This document shows positions 15,964 through 22,820 of a stretch of DNA of 22,820 nucleotides, one piece after another. The notes below the pieces were generated by a model. It was not told the origin of the DNA, ran no database searches, and worked only from the letters and a program-made list of their open reading frames with translations. How positions within the stretch are numbered: position 1 is the first letter of the stretch; every line of letters starts with the position of its first letter. The stretch is taken from positions 1 to 22,820 of the forward strand of contig NZ_LLZI01000293.1 in assembly GCF_001509485.1 (NCBI RefSeq). Direction: 5' to 3'. Source of the stretch: Streptomyces sp. NRRL F-4489 (lineage in GTDB: Bacteria; Actinomycetota; Actinomycetes; Streptomycetales; Streptomycetaceae). The position numbers and the translations under genes are program-made.

Positions 15964-16740
15964 TCAGATACCGACGCCTCGCTGGCTCGCGTAGAAGACC
16001 AGGCGGTACTTGCCGATCTGCACCTCGTCGCCGTTGGAGAGGACGACGGAGTCGATCCGCTCGCGGTTGACGTAGGTGCCGTTCAGGCTCCCGACGTCGG
16101 TGACCGTGAAGCGGCCGTCCGGTCCGCGGCGGAACTCCACATGGCTGCGGGAGACCGTCACGTCGTCGAGGAAGATGTCACCCTGCGGATGCCGGCCCGC
16201 CGTCGTCAGCTCGCCGTCCAGCAGGAAGCGGCTGCCGGCGTTCGGGCCGCGGCGGACGACGAGCAGCGCCGAGCCCATCGGCAGGGCGTCGACGGCGGCC
16301 TGCGCCTCCGGGGAGAGCGCGGGCGAGAGGGTCTGCCCGGTGGCCTCCGCGTCGTACGCCTCGATCCCCGAGATGGAGATCGTCGAGGTCGTCTCGGAGG
16401 CGCGCTCGGGCCGGTCGCCGGCCCGCAGCGGCGCGCCGCAGTTGGAGCAGAACCGGCTCGCCTCGGCGTTCCGGTGCCCGCACCTCGTACAAACCGGCAA
16501 GGCCGACCCTCCACCCGTGTGTGCGGCCGATGGTTCCTGGGAACCTATGCGGCCGGCACCGGAGGGGTCAACAGAACCCGCGCCGCGCCCCCCGGACGGA
16601 CCGCCGACCTCGTCACGGAAGAGCGGACGGTCCCCGGGCTCGGCACTCTCCTCCGCCCGGCGCGGGGCGCGGTGCCGCGCGGAGCCGCCGTCGCCTTCCT
16701 GGCGGGCGCTCTTGCCGAACAGCTTTCCAAACAACTTCAC
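15964..16740 (-). CDS. garA: FHA domain protein GarA/OdhI-like, with N-terminal zinc ribbon
   Basis: The 258-residue protein is longer than mycobacterial GarA (about 160). From the N-terminus: MKLFGKLFGK, a disordered polar stretch (11-80), a zinc ribbon with Cys84, Cys87, Cys98 and Cys101 (CTRC...CSNC), then the GarA phosphorylation motif ERASETTSTIS with Thr117-Thr118, and an FHA domain (about 155-250) with GRHPQGDIFLDD, VSRSHVEFRR and SLNGTYVN. In mycobacteria and corynebacteria, Ser/Thr kinases (PknB/PknG) phosphorylate the ETTS threonines. The FHA domain then binds them, and the unmodified form inhibits 2-oxoglutarate dehydrogenase and regulates glutamate metabolism. That role is inferred here. 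The GTG at 16740 is set by aagggga upstream. Confidence 0.9.
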   Translation of the reverse strand: MKLFGKLFGKSARQEGDGGSARHRAPRRAEESAEPGDRPLFRDEVGGPSGGRGAGSVDPSGAGRIGSQEPSAAHTGGGSALPVCTRCGHRNAEASRFCSNCGAPLRAGDRPERASETTSTISISGIEAYDAEATGQTLSPALSPEAQAAVDALPMGSALLVVRRGPNAGSRFLLDGELTTAGRHPQGDIFLDDVTVSRSHVEFRRGPDGRFTVTDVGSLNGTYVNRERIDSVVLSNGDEVQIGKYRLVFYASQRGVGI

Positions 16741-16930
16741 GGGCGATTCCCCTTGTACGACACAGACCCGCCCGTGGGGCAGGACGAACCCTCGATGCAC
16801 ACACCAGCCGATCCGGACATCCTGTGAACGTCCGTGGCCTTCAGACAGTTTCCACCACACACCACACGCACGGTGCGTCGACCCCCCGCTACCTCATGCC
16901 CTCGTCGGGCCATCACCATACGCAGACGCC

Positions 16931-18010
16931 TCACTGGGATGACGACCGAGCGTAGTCAGGCCGCTTCGCGTCCCGCAAGGCGTCCACAACGATCTTCCCT
17001 TCCCTGGTCACAACCACCGTGGCCTGCTCCTTTTCCAGCGTCTGGACCACTCCGCCAGGGATGTTCAGCGCCGGTTCCAGGTCCTCGGGCTTGCCGATGA
17101 CCTTGAAACGGTACGGCTGCGTGACGCGCTTGCCGTCGATCTCCACCCCGCCCCGCTGGTCCGAGAAGTAGGTGTTGGCGACGACGCGCACGCCGTTGAC
17201 CTGGATGGCCTCGGCCCCGGCGGCCCGCAGCTCCTGGATGGTGTCCAGCAGCTTGTCCGCCTCCACGGAGTGGTGCGGGTCGTTGATGACCAGGTTGATG
17301 CCGGGGCCTTGCGCCGCGACGGTCCCGGCCAGTACGCCCAGCTGCTGTTCCTTTTCCACGGTCTGCTTACGGGCCTCCTCGGCCTGGTCCGAGCTGTTCT
17401 CCAGCTCGGTCTTCTGCCCTTCCAGGCGCCGCTGCTCATCCGTCAACCGCTGGGAGCGGTTGTCCAGTTCGTCCAGGATGCGCACCAAGTCCTCTTGGCG
17501 CGCGCCCCGCAGCGCACTGCTGTCACTTGTGGAACGTACCTGAATCGCGAGGCCGAGGCCGAGAATGAACAGGAGCAACGCGACGATCAGTTGAGCCCGG
17601 GTCAGCCGCGGCGGCCAGAGACTGGCCGCGAGCCGCTGCCGGCCGGTCATCGGGGGCGGCGCGCTTCCGGCGCCGGCCGCCGTTTCCGCGCCGGCGCCAC
17701 CGGGCCCGTCCGCCCGTCCGGCCGCGTCCCGTCCGCGGTCCGCCGGCGGCTCCGCGGGCGACGTCGTCCCGGACGCTCCCGTTTTCTCCGTGTCGTCCGT
17801 TCTCTCCGGTTCGCCGACCTCCCGGGACGGCTGCTCCGGCGCGTCCTCGTCCGCGGGACGTTCCACCGCGGCCCAGCCGGGCCGGCGGGGCGTCTCGGGC
17901 GGCATCGGCCGGCGGCCCGCGGGGTGGGACGGCTCGTTCTCCGGGCCGGGCGCGCGGTCCGGCCGCCGCTCGGGCGTGCGCTCCGGTTCTGGCCTCTCCT
18001 CCGGTGCCAT
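16931..18010 (-). CDS. DUF881 (YlxW/YlxX-like) membrane-anchored protein, second copy
   Basis: The 359-residue protein has a long Pro/Glu/Arg-rich cytosolic tail (1-135), one transmembrane helix (about 140-157, LIVALLLFILGLGLAIQV), a coiled coil (about 165-227, rich in Glu, Arg and Gln), and an extracytoplasmic DUF881 domain (GPGINLVINDP, LRAAGAEAIQVNGVRVVANTYF, PYRFKVIGKPEDLEPAL). DUF881 proteins have no defined activity. Firmicute homologues ylxW and ylxX sit with sbp in the division and cell wall cluster upstream of ftsA, so a role near the divisome or envelope is inferred. The start is five bases after the sbp stop, with gagg at the junction, so translation is probably coupled. It is the last gene of the three-gene operon. 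Confidence 0.92.
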   Translation of the reverse strand: MAPEERPEPERTPERRPDRAPGPENEPSHPAGRRPMPPETPRRPGWAAVERPADEDAPEQPSREVGEPERTDDTEKTGASGTTSPAEPPADRGRDAAGRADGPGGAGAETAAGAGSAPPPMTGRQRLAASLWPPRLTRAQLIVALLLFILGLGLAIQVRSTSDSSALRGARQEDLVRILDELDNRSQRLTDEQRRLEGQKTELENSSDQAEEARKQTVEKEQQLGVLAGTVAAQGPGINLVINDPHHSVEADKLLDTIQELRAAGAEAIQVNGVRVVANTYFSDQRGGVEIDGKRVTQPYRFKVIGKPEDLEPALNIPGGVVQTLEKEQATVVVTREGKIVVDALRDAKRPDYARSSSQ

Positions 18011-18015
18011 CGGCC

Positions 18016-18348
18016 TCACGCCCGGAAGACGTGCCGGCGGATCGCGGCCGCGTTGGAGAAGATCCGGATACCGAGCACCACCACGACGCCGGTGGAGAGT
18101 TGGGAGCCGACGCCCAGCTTGTCGCCGAGGAAGACGATCAGCGCGGCGACCACCACGTTCGAGAGGAAGGAGACGACGAAGACCTTGTCGTCGAAGATCC
18201 CGTCCAGCATCGCGCGCAGGCCGCCGAACACGGCGTCCAGCGCGGCGACGACAGCGATCGGCAAGTAGGGCTCGACCACCGTCGGCACCACGGGACGGAC
18301 GACAAGTCCGACCACGACTCCCACGATGAGGCCCAGTACGGCGATCAC
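18016..18348 (-). CDS. sbp: Small basic protein Sbp (DUF1290)
   Basis: The 110-residue protein is almost entirely membrane: segments around 2-18 (IAVLGLIVGVVVGLVV), 27-43, 63-81 and 86-100, with a loop carrying PVVPTVVEPYLPIAVVAALDAVFGGLRA, which is the conserved part of the Sbp/DUF1290 family. The C-terminus is basic (AAAIRRHVFRA). No enzymatic residues are seen. It lies between two DUF881 genes, the same sandwich as in mycobacteria (Rv1823-1825) and similar to Bacillus ylxW-ylxX-sbp, so the three probably form a complex. The GTG at 18348 overlaps the stop of the upstream gene (GTGA), and ggaaggg lies before it. This is the classic sign of translational coupling. Confidence 0.94.
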   Translation of the reverse strand: MIAVLGLIVGVVVGLVVRPVVPTVVEPYLPIAVVAALDAVFGGLRAMLDGIFDDKVFVVSFLSNVVVAALIVFLGDKLGVGSQLSTGVVVVLGIRIFSNAAAIRRHVFRA

Positions 18349-19268
18349 GATGTGCCCTTCCCTGCGTCGGTGCCCTCCGCCTTCGCGGCACCGGCCTTCG
18401 GCTTTGCGGTACGTACGGTCAAACTGGGCGCGGGCGGCAGCGTGACCTCGTTCTCGACGGAAATCCTGGCGCGCACACCGAAGTTCTCCTGCAGCATGTG
18501 CAGGTACTGGCCGTCCGCGCTGTCCTGGAACGTCGTGCTCAGCCGCTGCCCGTCCCCCACCGCCAGCACCGTATAGGGCGGCACCAGTGGCTTGTTGTCG
18601 ACCAGTATGGCGTCTCCGGCGGCTCTGATCGCCGAGAGGGACGTCAGCCGCTGCCCGTTGACGGAGATCGCCTCCGCGCCGGACTGCCACAGGCCGTTGA
18701 CCACGCGCTGCATATCGCGGTCGCGGACCCGGCTGGTGTCCGAGAAGTCGCTGCTCTCCCGCGGGCCGCCGGTGCCCGCCGCGGCGCCCTTGGCGTCGTC
18801 CACGACGAGCTTCACGCCCGGCCCGGTGACCTGCGTCGAACCGGACAGCAGCGACAGCAGGTCGGCCGTCCCGTCGCCGTGCTGCTTGAGCGCCTCGCGC
18901 TGCATCCGGTCCACCGCGTCCCGGGTCGCGTCCACCCGCTGCTGCTGGGTGTCGGCCTCCGCGGTGCCCTTCTGGATGCGGTGGATCAGCTCCTCGCGCT
19001 CCTTGGCCAGCGTCGGCGCCGCGACCCGCGCCTGCGCGGCCCCCACGGTCACCACCAGCGCCGCCAGCACCAGCCCGGCGGCCAGGCCCAGCTTCGCCCG
19101 CAGCGTACGCGGCAGACCGCCGGCGCCCTCACCGGCCTTGCGGGCGGCGGCCTCGGCGTACCCGTCGTCGAGGCTGTGGTCCATCACGTTGGTCAGCAGC
19201 GACATGGACGCGTCCGGGCGCCCGGCCGAGGGGTGGGGGTTGCTCCGATCGGGGCGCTGCTGCGACAT
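18345..19268 (-). CDS. DUF881 (YlxW/YlxX-like) membrane-anchored protein, first copy
   Basis: The 307-residue protein has a cytosolic tail (1-58) with DASMSLLTNVMDHSLDDGYAEA, a membrane helix (about 60-80, GLAAGLVLAALVVTVGAA), a coiled coil (85-130), and an extracytoplasmic DUF881 domain (GPGVKLVVDD, then LWQSGAEAISVNGQRLTSLSAIRAAGDAILVDN, and LPPYTVLAVGDGQRL-like strands). The tail MSLLTNVMDHSLDDGYAEAA is the strongly conserved head of this actinobacterial subgroup. The start is uncertain: ATG 19268 and ATG 19277 lack clear ribosome-binding sites, so the message may be nearly leaderless. It is the first gene of the DUF881-sbp-DUF881 operon, separated from the upstream gene by a strong hairpin, and it overlaps sbp by four bases. 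Confidence 0.9.
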   Translation of the reverse strand: MSQQRPDRSNPHPSAGRPDASMSLLTNVMDHSLDDGYAEAAARKAGEGAGGLPRTLRAKLGLAAGLVLAALVVTVGAAQARVAAPTLAKEREELIHRIQKGTAEADTQQQRVDATRDAVDRMQREALKQHGDGTADLLSLLSGSTQVTGPGVKLVVDDAKGAAAGTGGPRESSDFSDTSRVRDRDMQRVVNGLWQSGAEAISVNGQRLTSLSAIRAAGDAILVDNKPLVPPYTVLAVGDGQRLSTTFQDSADGQYLHMLQENFGVRARISVENEVTLPPAPSLTVRTAKPKAGAAKAEGTDAGKGTS

Positions 19269-19310
19269 GCCGCACATCGTCGCACGTCGGCGCCGGGGTC
19301 CCGCAACGGC

Positions 19311-19346
19311 CCCACCGGCGTGCCGACCGTGCGGCACGCCGGTGGG
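19311..19346 (-). terminator. Perfect 15-bp-stem terminator after the GDP-mannose pyrophosphorylase gene
   Basis: CCCACCGGCGTGCCG (19311-19325) and its exact complement (19332-19346) flank a six-base loop, seven bases after the stop at 19353. No T-run follows on the minus strand. It should isolate this gene from the DUF881 operon. Confidence 0.8.
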
Positions 19347-19352
19347 CCGGGG

Positions 19353-21848
19353 TCAGCGTCCTGCGCTGTCCACGACGGCCGCCCACTCGTCCAGCAGCTG
19401 CTCGGCGGAGGCGTCGTCGGGGCCCTCCGCCCACAGGTGGGTGACCGCCTCGGCCGGGTCGGGCAGCACCAGCACCCACCGCCCGTCGGCCTCCACGACC
19501 CGCACGCCGTCGGTGGTGTCCACGTCCCGGTCGCCGGCCGCCTCCACGACGTGCCGCATGACCAGGCCCTTGACCGCCCACGGCGTCGCCAGGTCGCGCC
19601 GCTGGACGTGCGCCCGGGGGATCCTGGCGTCGATCTGGCTGAGCGTGAGCTGCGTACGGGCCACCAGGCCGATCAGCCGGACGAACGCGGCCGCGCCGTC
19701 GAAGACGCTGCTGAACTCCGGGATGATGAACCCGCCCATACCGTCCCCGCCGAAGACCGTGCTGTCGGAGCGCCCGACCCGGGTCAGATCGTCCGGCGAG
19801 GTCGTCGTCCACTGGACCTGGGTGCCGTGGTACGCCGCCACCTGCTCGGCGATCCGGGTCGTGGTCACCGGGAGCGCCACCCGGCCGCTGCGGCGCTCGG
19901 CGGCGACCAGATCCAGCATCACCAGCAGCGCCCGGTCGTCCTCGATGATCCGGCCTCGCTCGTCCACCAGGGACAGCCGCTCGCCCACGGGGTCGAAGCG
20001 CACCCCGAACGCGGCCCGGGCCGAGGCGACGATCTCGCCGAGCCGGACGAGGCCGGAGCGGCGGGCCTCGGCGGTCTCGGTCGGCCGGGACTCGTCCAGG
20101 CCGGGGTTGATGGTCAGCGAGTCGACGCCGAGGCGGCCCAGGAGGCTGGGCAGGACCAGGCCGGCGCTGCCGTTGGACGCGTCCACGACGACCTTCAGGC
20201 CGGACTCGCTGATGCCCCGGGTGTCCACGGCGCGCAGCATCGCGCCCGTATAGGAGTCGAAGACGCTCGACGGGAAGTGGAGGTCGCCGATCTCGCCGGG
20301 GAACGCCCGCCGGTATTCCTGGCGCGCGTAGACGCGGTCGAGTTTGCGCTGGCCGGCCTGGGAGAGGTCGGCGCCGCGCTCGTCGAAGAACATGATGTCG
20401 ACCGAGTCCGGTACGCCCGGCGTGGTCCGCACCATGATGCCGCCGGCGCTGCCCCGGGCGGTCTGCTGCCGGGCCACGGGCAGCGGGACGTTCTCCAGGT
20501 CGCGGACGTCGATGGCGCTCGCCTGGAGCGCGGAGATCACCGCGCGCTTCAGGGCCCGGGCGCCGCGGGAGTGGTCGCGCGCGGTGGTGACCGTGGCCCC
20601 CTTCTTCAGCGTGGTGGCGTACGCGCCGGCCAGCCGCACGGCCAGCTCGGGGGTGATTTCGACGTTCAGGATGCCGGAGACGCCGCGCGCGCCGAAGAGG
20701 TGTGCCTGCCCGCGGGATTCCCAGATGACCGAGGTGTTGACGAACGCGCCGGCCTCGATCGTCTTGAACGGGTAGACCCGCACATTGCCCTGGACGATGG
20801 ATTCCTCGCCGATCAGGCATTCGTCGCCGATGACGGCGCCGTCCTCGATCCGGGCGGCCCGCATGATGTCGGTGTTCTTGCCGATCACGCATCCGCGCAG
20901 ATTGCTCTGCTGGCCGAGAAAGACGTTGTCGTGCACCACGGCTTTGTGCAGGAACGCACCGCTCTTGACGACGACGTTGGAGCCGACGACGGTGTGCTCG
21001 CGGATCTCCACGCCCGCTTCGACCTTGGCGTAGTCACCGATGTACAACGGGCCGCGCAGCACCGCGTCCGGGTGCACCTCGGCGCCTTCGGCGACCCATA
21101 CGCCGGGCGAGATCTCGAAGCCGTCTATGTCAACGTCGACCTTGCCCTCCAGCACATCGGCCTGGGCCTTCACATAGCTTTCGTGGGTGCCGACGTCTTC
21201 CCAGTAGCCCTCGGCGACATAGCCGTAGATGGGCTTGCCTTCCTTCATCAGCTGCGGGAAGACGTCCCCGGACCAGTCCACCGGAACGTCGGGCTCGACA
21301 TAGTCGAAGACCTCCGGCTCCATCACGTAGATACCGGTGTTCACGGTGTCGGAGAAAACCTGGCCCCAGGTCGGCTTCTCCAGGAACCGCTCGACCCGGC
21401 CGCCCTCGTCGACGATGGTGATGCCGAATTCCAGCGGGTTGGGCACCCGGGTGAGGCATACGGTGACGAGGGCGCCCTTTTCCTTGTGGAACCGGATCAG
21501 GTCGGTGAGGTCGAAGTCCGTGAGGGCGTCCCCGGAGATGACGAGGAAGGCGTCGTCCTTGAGGGCCTCCTCGGCGTTCTTCACGCTGCCGGCGGTGCCG
21601 AGGGGCTTTTCCTCATTGGCATAGGTGAGTTCCATGCCCAGTTCTTCCCCGTCCCCGAAGTAGTTCCGGACGAGGGAAGCCAGGAATTGCACGGTCACCA
21701 CGGTCTCGGTGAGTCCGTGCTTCTTCAGCAGCCGTAGTACGTGCTCCATGATCGGCCTGTTGGCCACGGGAAGCAGCGGCTTGGGCATGCTGGACGTCAT
21801 GGGGCGAAGGCGTGTGCCTTCGCCGCCGGCCATCACAACGGCCTTCAT
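19353..21848 (-). CDS. Mannose-1-phosphate guanylyltransferase fused to a degenerate phosphohexomutase domain
   Basis: The 831-residue protein has three parts. Residues 1-235 form a nucleotidyltransferase: [13 protein letters not shown] (6-18), [11 protein letters not shown] (22-32), [11 protein letters not shown], and NTGIYVMEP. Residues about 245-370 are a left-handed beta-helix of hexapeptide repeats (for example [40 protein letters not shown]). Residues about 380-830 resemble a phosphomannomutase, but the catalytic loop expected as TASHNP reads [12 protein letters not shown] (from Ser467) and the metal loop expected as DxDxDR reads DPVGER (from Asp619). The mutase is therefore probably inactive or regulatory. 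GDP-mannose feeds mannosylated lipids and protein O-mannosylation. The ATG at 21848 is preceded by gaggagga. It is an unlinked single gene. Confidence 0.9.
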   Translation of the reverse strand: MKAVVMAGGEGTRLRPMTSSMPKPLLPVANRPIMEHVLRLLKKHGLTETVVTVQFLASLVRNYFGDGEELGMELTYANEEKPLGTAGSVKNAEEALKDDAFLVISGDALTDFDLTDLIRFHKEKGALVTVCLTRVPNPLEFGITIVDEGGRVERFLEKPTWGQVFSDTVNTGIYVMEPEVFDYVEPDVPVDWSGDVFPQLMKEGKPIYGYVAEGYWEDVGTHESYVKAQADVLEGKVDVDIDGFEISPGVWVAEGAEVHPDAVLRGPLYIGDYAKVEAGVEIREHTVVGSNVVVKSGAFLHKAVVHDNVFLGQQSNLRGCVIGKNTDIMRAARIEDGAVIGDECLIGEESIVQGNVRVYPFKTIEAGAFVNTSVIWESRGQAHLFGARGVSGILNVEITPELAVRLAGAYATTLKKGATVTTARDHSRGARALKRAVISALQASAIDVRDLENVPLPVARQQTARGSAGGIMVRTTPGVPDSVDIMFFDERGADLSQAGQRKLDRVYARQEYRRAFPGEIGDLHFPSSVFDSYTGAMLRAVDTRGISESGLKVVVDASNGSAGLVLPSLLGRLGVDSLTINPGLDESRPTETAEARRSGLVRLGEIVASARAAFGVRFDPVGERLSLVDERGRIIEDDRALLVMLDLVAAERRSGRVALPVTTTRIAEQVAAYHGTQVQWTTTSPDDLTRVGRSDSTVFGGDGMGGFIIPEFSSVFDGAAAFVRLIGLVARTQLTLSQIDARIPRAHVQRRDLATPWAVKGLVMRHVVEAAGDRDVDTTDGVRVVEADGRWVLVLPDPAEAVTHLWAEGPDDASAEQLLDEWAAVVDSAGR

Positions 21849-21872
21849 GTCGGAAGCGTCCTCCTCGAAGAG

Positions 21873-21901
21873 ACGACGGTCTTGCCGACTTCACTTGTCA
21901 A
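21873..21901 (-). promoter_or_regulatory. Candidate promoter of the guanylyltransferase gene
   Basis: On the minus strand a perfect TTGACA (21896-21901) is followed after 17 bp by CGTCGT (21873-21878), a poor -10. It lies 48-53 bases before the start at 21848. Confidence 0.35.
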
Positions 21902-21963
21902 GAGCGCCCATTGTTTTCCACTCGGGCGCTGGGCCTTGGCACATTCCTGCCGTACCGGCGAGC

Positions 21964-22572
21964 TCAGTCGGCCGTGGCGTCCGCCCTGATGATGCGGCGG
22001 ACCTGGACCACGTAGAGGATCCCTGCCCACCAATAGAGCGCCGTACCCCATCCGGCGAACGCCCATCCGAAAATAGCAGCGAGCGTGTGAAGCCAGCCAC
22101 TTCCGTCGCTGAGCAGCAGCAACGGGAAGGCATACATCAAGTTGAACGTAGCTGCTTTGCCCAGGAAGTTCACCTGGGGAGGGCCGTAGCCGTGGCGTCC
22201 GAGGAATCCGACCGCGATCAGCAGCATCAGTTCCCGGGCGAGCAGCGCCGCGGTCAGCCAGAGCGGGAGGATCTCCCGCCAGGTCAGACCGACCAGCGTC
22301 GAGAGGATGTAGAGCCGGTCGGCGGCCGGGTCGAGGATCCGGCCCAGGCTGCTGATCTGGTTCCAGCGCCGGGCCAGCTTGCCGTCGAGGTAGTCGCTGA
22401 CGCCGCTGAGCGCCAGCACCAGCAGCGCCCAGCCATCGACCTTCGGGCCGCCGAATGTGGGCCAGAGGATCAACCACAGGAACAGCGGCACGCCGACCAG
22501 GCGGGCCATGCTGAGGATATTCGGGATGGTGAGGACACGATCTGTCTGGATCCGCGTCTCCTGGACCTCCAC
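21964..22572 (-). CDS. CDP-alcohol phosphatidyltransferase family protein
   Basis: The 202-residue integral membrane enzyme carries the complete signature D-x2-DG-x2-AR-x8-G-x3-D-x3-D at Asp60, Asp63-Gly64, Ala67-Arg68, Gly77, Asp81 and Asp85. The acidic residues bind the metal and the CDP-diacylglycerol head. About five hydrophobic segments follow (around 19-37, 47-57, 100-120, 136-154 and 165-185). The family makes phospholipid head groups such as phosphatidylglycerophosphate or phosphatidylinositol phosphate. This one matches the mycobacterial PgsA2 position in the locus, whose substrate is not settled, so I give no symbol. The GTG at 22572 has aggagg seven bases upstream. A TAAACT-like box (TAAAGT, 22615-22620, minus strand) could be its -10. 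Confidence 0.92.
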   Translation of the reverse strand: MEVQETRIQTDRVLTIPNILSMARLVGVPLFLWLILWPTFGGPKVDGWALLVLALSGVSDYLDGKLARRWNQISSLGRILDPAADRLYILSTLVGLTWREILPLWLTAALLARELMLLIAVGFLGRHGYGPPQVNFLGKAATFNLMYAFPLLLLSDGSGWLHTLAAIFGWAFAGWGTALYWWAGILYVVQVRRIIRADATAD

Positions 22573-22667
22573 GCGGAAGCCTCCTGTGGGAAAAATATGC
22601 CGATGATGCCCCCGACTTTACCTGGCCCGCCGGCCACGCCGCGCCGCGGGTCCCGGTCCGGAACGCA

Positions 22668-22711
22668 AGAAAGCCCCGCCGGGGAACTTCCGTTCCCCGG
22701 CAGGGCTTTCT
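22668..22711 (-). terminator. rRNA operon terminator downstream of 5S
   Basis: Two 20-base arms (agaaagccccgccggggaac and a near-exact complement, with one C-A mismatch) enclose the four-base loop ttcc. It follows the 5S 3' end by about ten bases and would stop rRNA transcription before the phospholipid synthase gene. Confidence 0.92.
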
Positions 22712-22721
22712 CTTACGTTGA

Positions 22722-22820
22722 GTTCGGCGGCGTCCTACTCTCCCACAGGGTCCCCCCTGCAGTACCATCGGCGCTGAAAGGCTTAGCTTCCGGGTTCGGA
22801 ATGTAACCGGGCGTTTCCCT
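22722..22820 (-). rRNA. 5S ribosomal RNA, 3' part (cut by the window edge)
   Basis: Reading the minus strand gives the unmistakable actinobacterial 5S body: GGGAAACGCCCGGTTACATT, CCGAACCCGGAAGCTAAGC, CAGCGCCGATGGTACTGC and GGGAGAGTAGGACGCCGCC. About 99 bases are present; the first 20 or so, including the 5' end, lie beyond 22820. The rest of the rRNA operon must continue to the right. Confidence 0.97.

Noticed and set aside
16741..16930. Remnant of gcvH between DUF881 and garA
   Set aside because: No lipoyl-domain-like peptide can be read in any frame of this 190-bp gap.

Overview
The window is high-G+C actinobacterial chromosome, almost certainly Streptomyces. The evidence is the codon and G+C bias, a Streptomyces-type DUF5999 protein, leaderless starts with TAnnnT -10 boxes, and the gene order. 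From position 8772 rightward the order strongly recalls the Mycobacterium tuberculosis block pgsA2 - DUF881 - small basic protein - DUF881 - (gcvH) - garA - MerR - DUF151 nuclease - MerR - gcvB. All identifications come from reading the sequence; no database search was run.

Left part (1-8723), a set of separate, mostly single genes: an SRPBCC/cyclase-like protein (156-584, +); a PadR repressor with a His/Gly-rich N-terminal tail (779-1426, -); a PhzF-family isomerase with a leaderless start (1979-2803, +); a CPBP intramembrane protease (2936-3802, -); an exported substrate-binding protein (3991-5160, +); a glutamate-cysteine-ligase-like enzyme (5341-6927, -); an unrecognised 197-aa protein (7502-8095, +); and DUF5999 (8457-8663, +). 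Two of the convergent junctions here carry short tandem repeats (16 bp and 28 bp). The 28-bp units can each fold into a GC-rich hairpin.

Middle part (8689-13797): glycine decarboxylase gcvP (-) behind a tandem glycine riboswitch, a divergent PRC-barrel protein (12059-12442, +), and DNA polymerase IV (12352-13797, -). The last two are convergent and their coding sequences overlap tail-to-tail by 91 bp.

Right part (13874-22820), all on the minus strand. Read in transcription order it runs: the 3' part of a 5S rRNA with a strong terminator; a CDP-alcohol phosphatidyltransferase; a large GDP-mannose pyrophosphorylase fused to a degenerate phosphohexomutase domain; a perfect 15-bp-stem hairpin; the DUF881 - sbp - DUF881 membrane operon; the FHA protein GarA; the MerR regulator FtsR; a DUF151 bifunctional nuclease with a leaderless promoter; and a second MerR regulator with a good TTGACG-N17-TACCGT promoter. 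GarA (a Ser/Thr-kinase target), FtsR (a regulator of ftsZ in corynebacteria) and YlxW/YlxX/Sbp-like proteins (found in division clusters of Firmicutes) together suggest a locus for envelope growth, division and nitrogen/carbon signalling, sitting beside glycine cleavage. I found no mobile element, CRISPR array, tRNA or obvious novel defence system. The most unusual items are the degenerate mutase domain, the zinc-ribbon extension of GarA, the tandem repeats at convergent ends, the TTCCG/CGGAA cluster before the unknown gene at 7502, and the dinB/PRC-barrel overlap.
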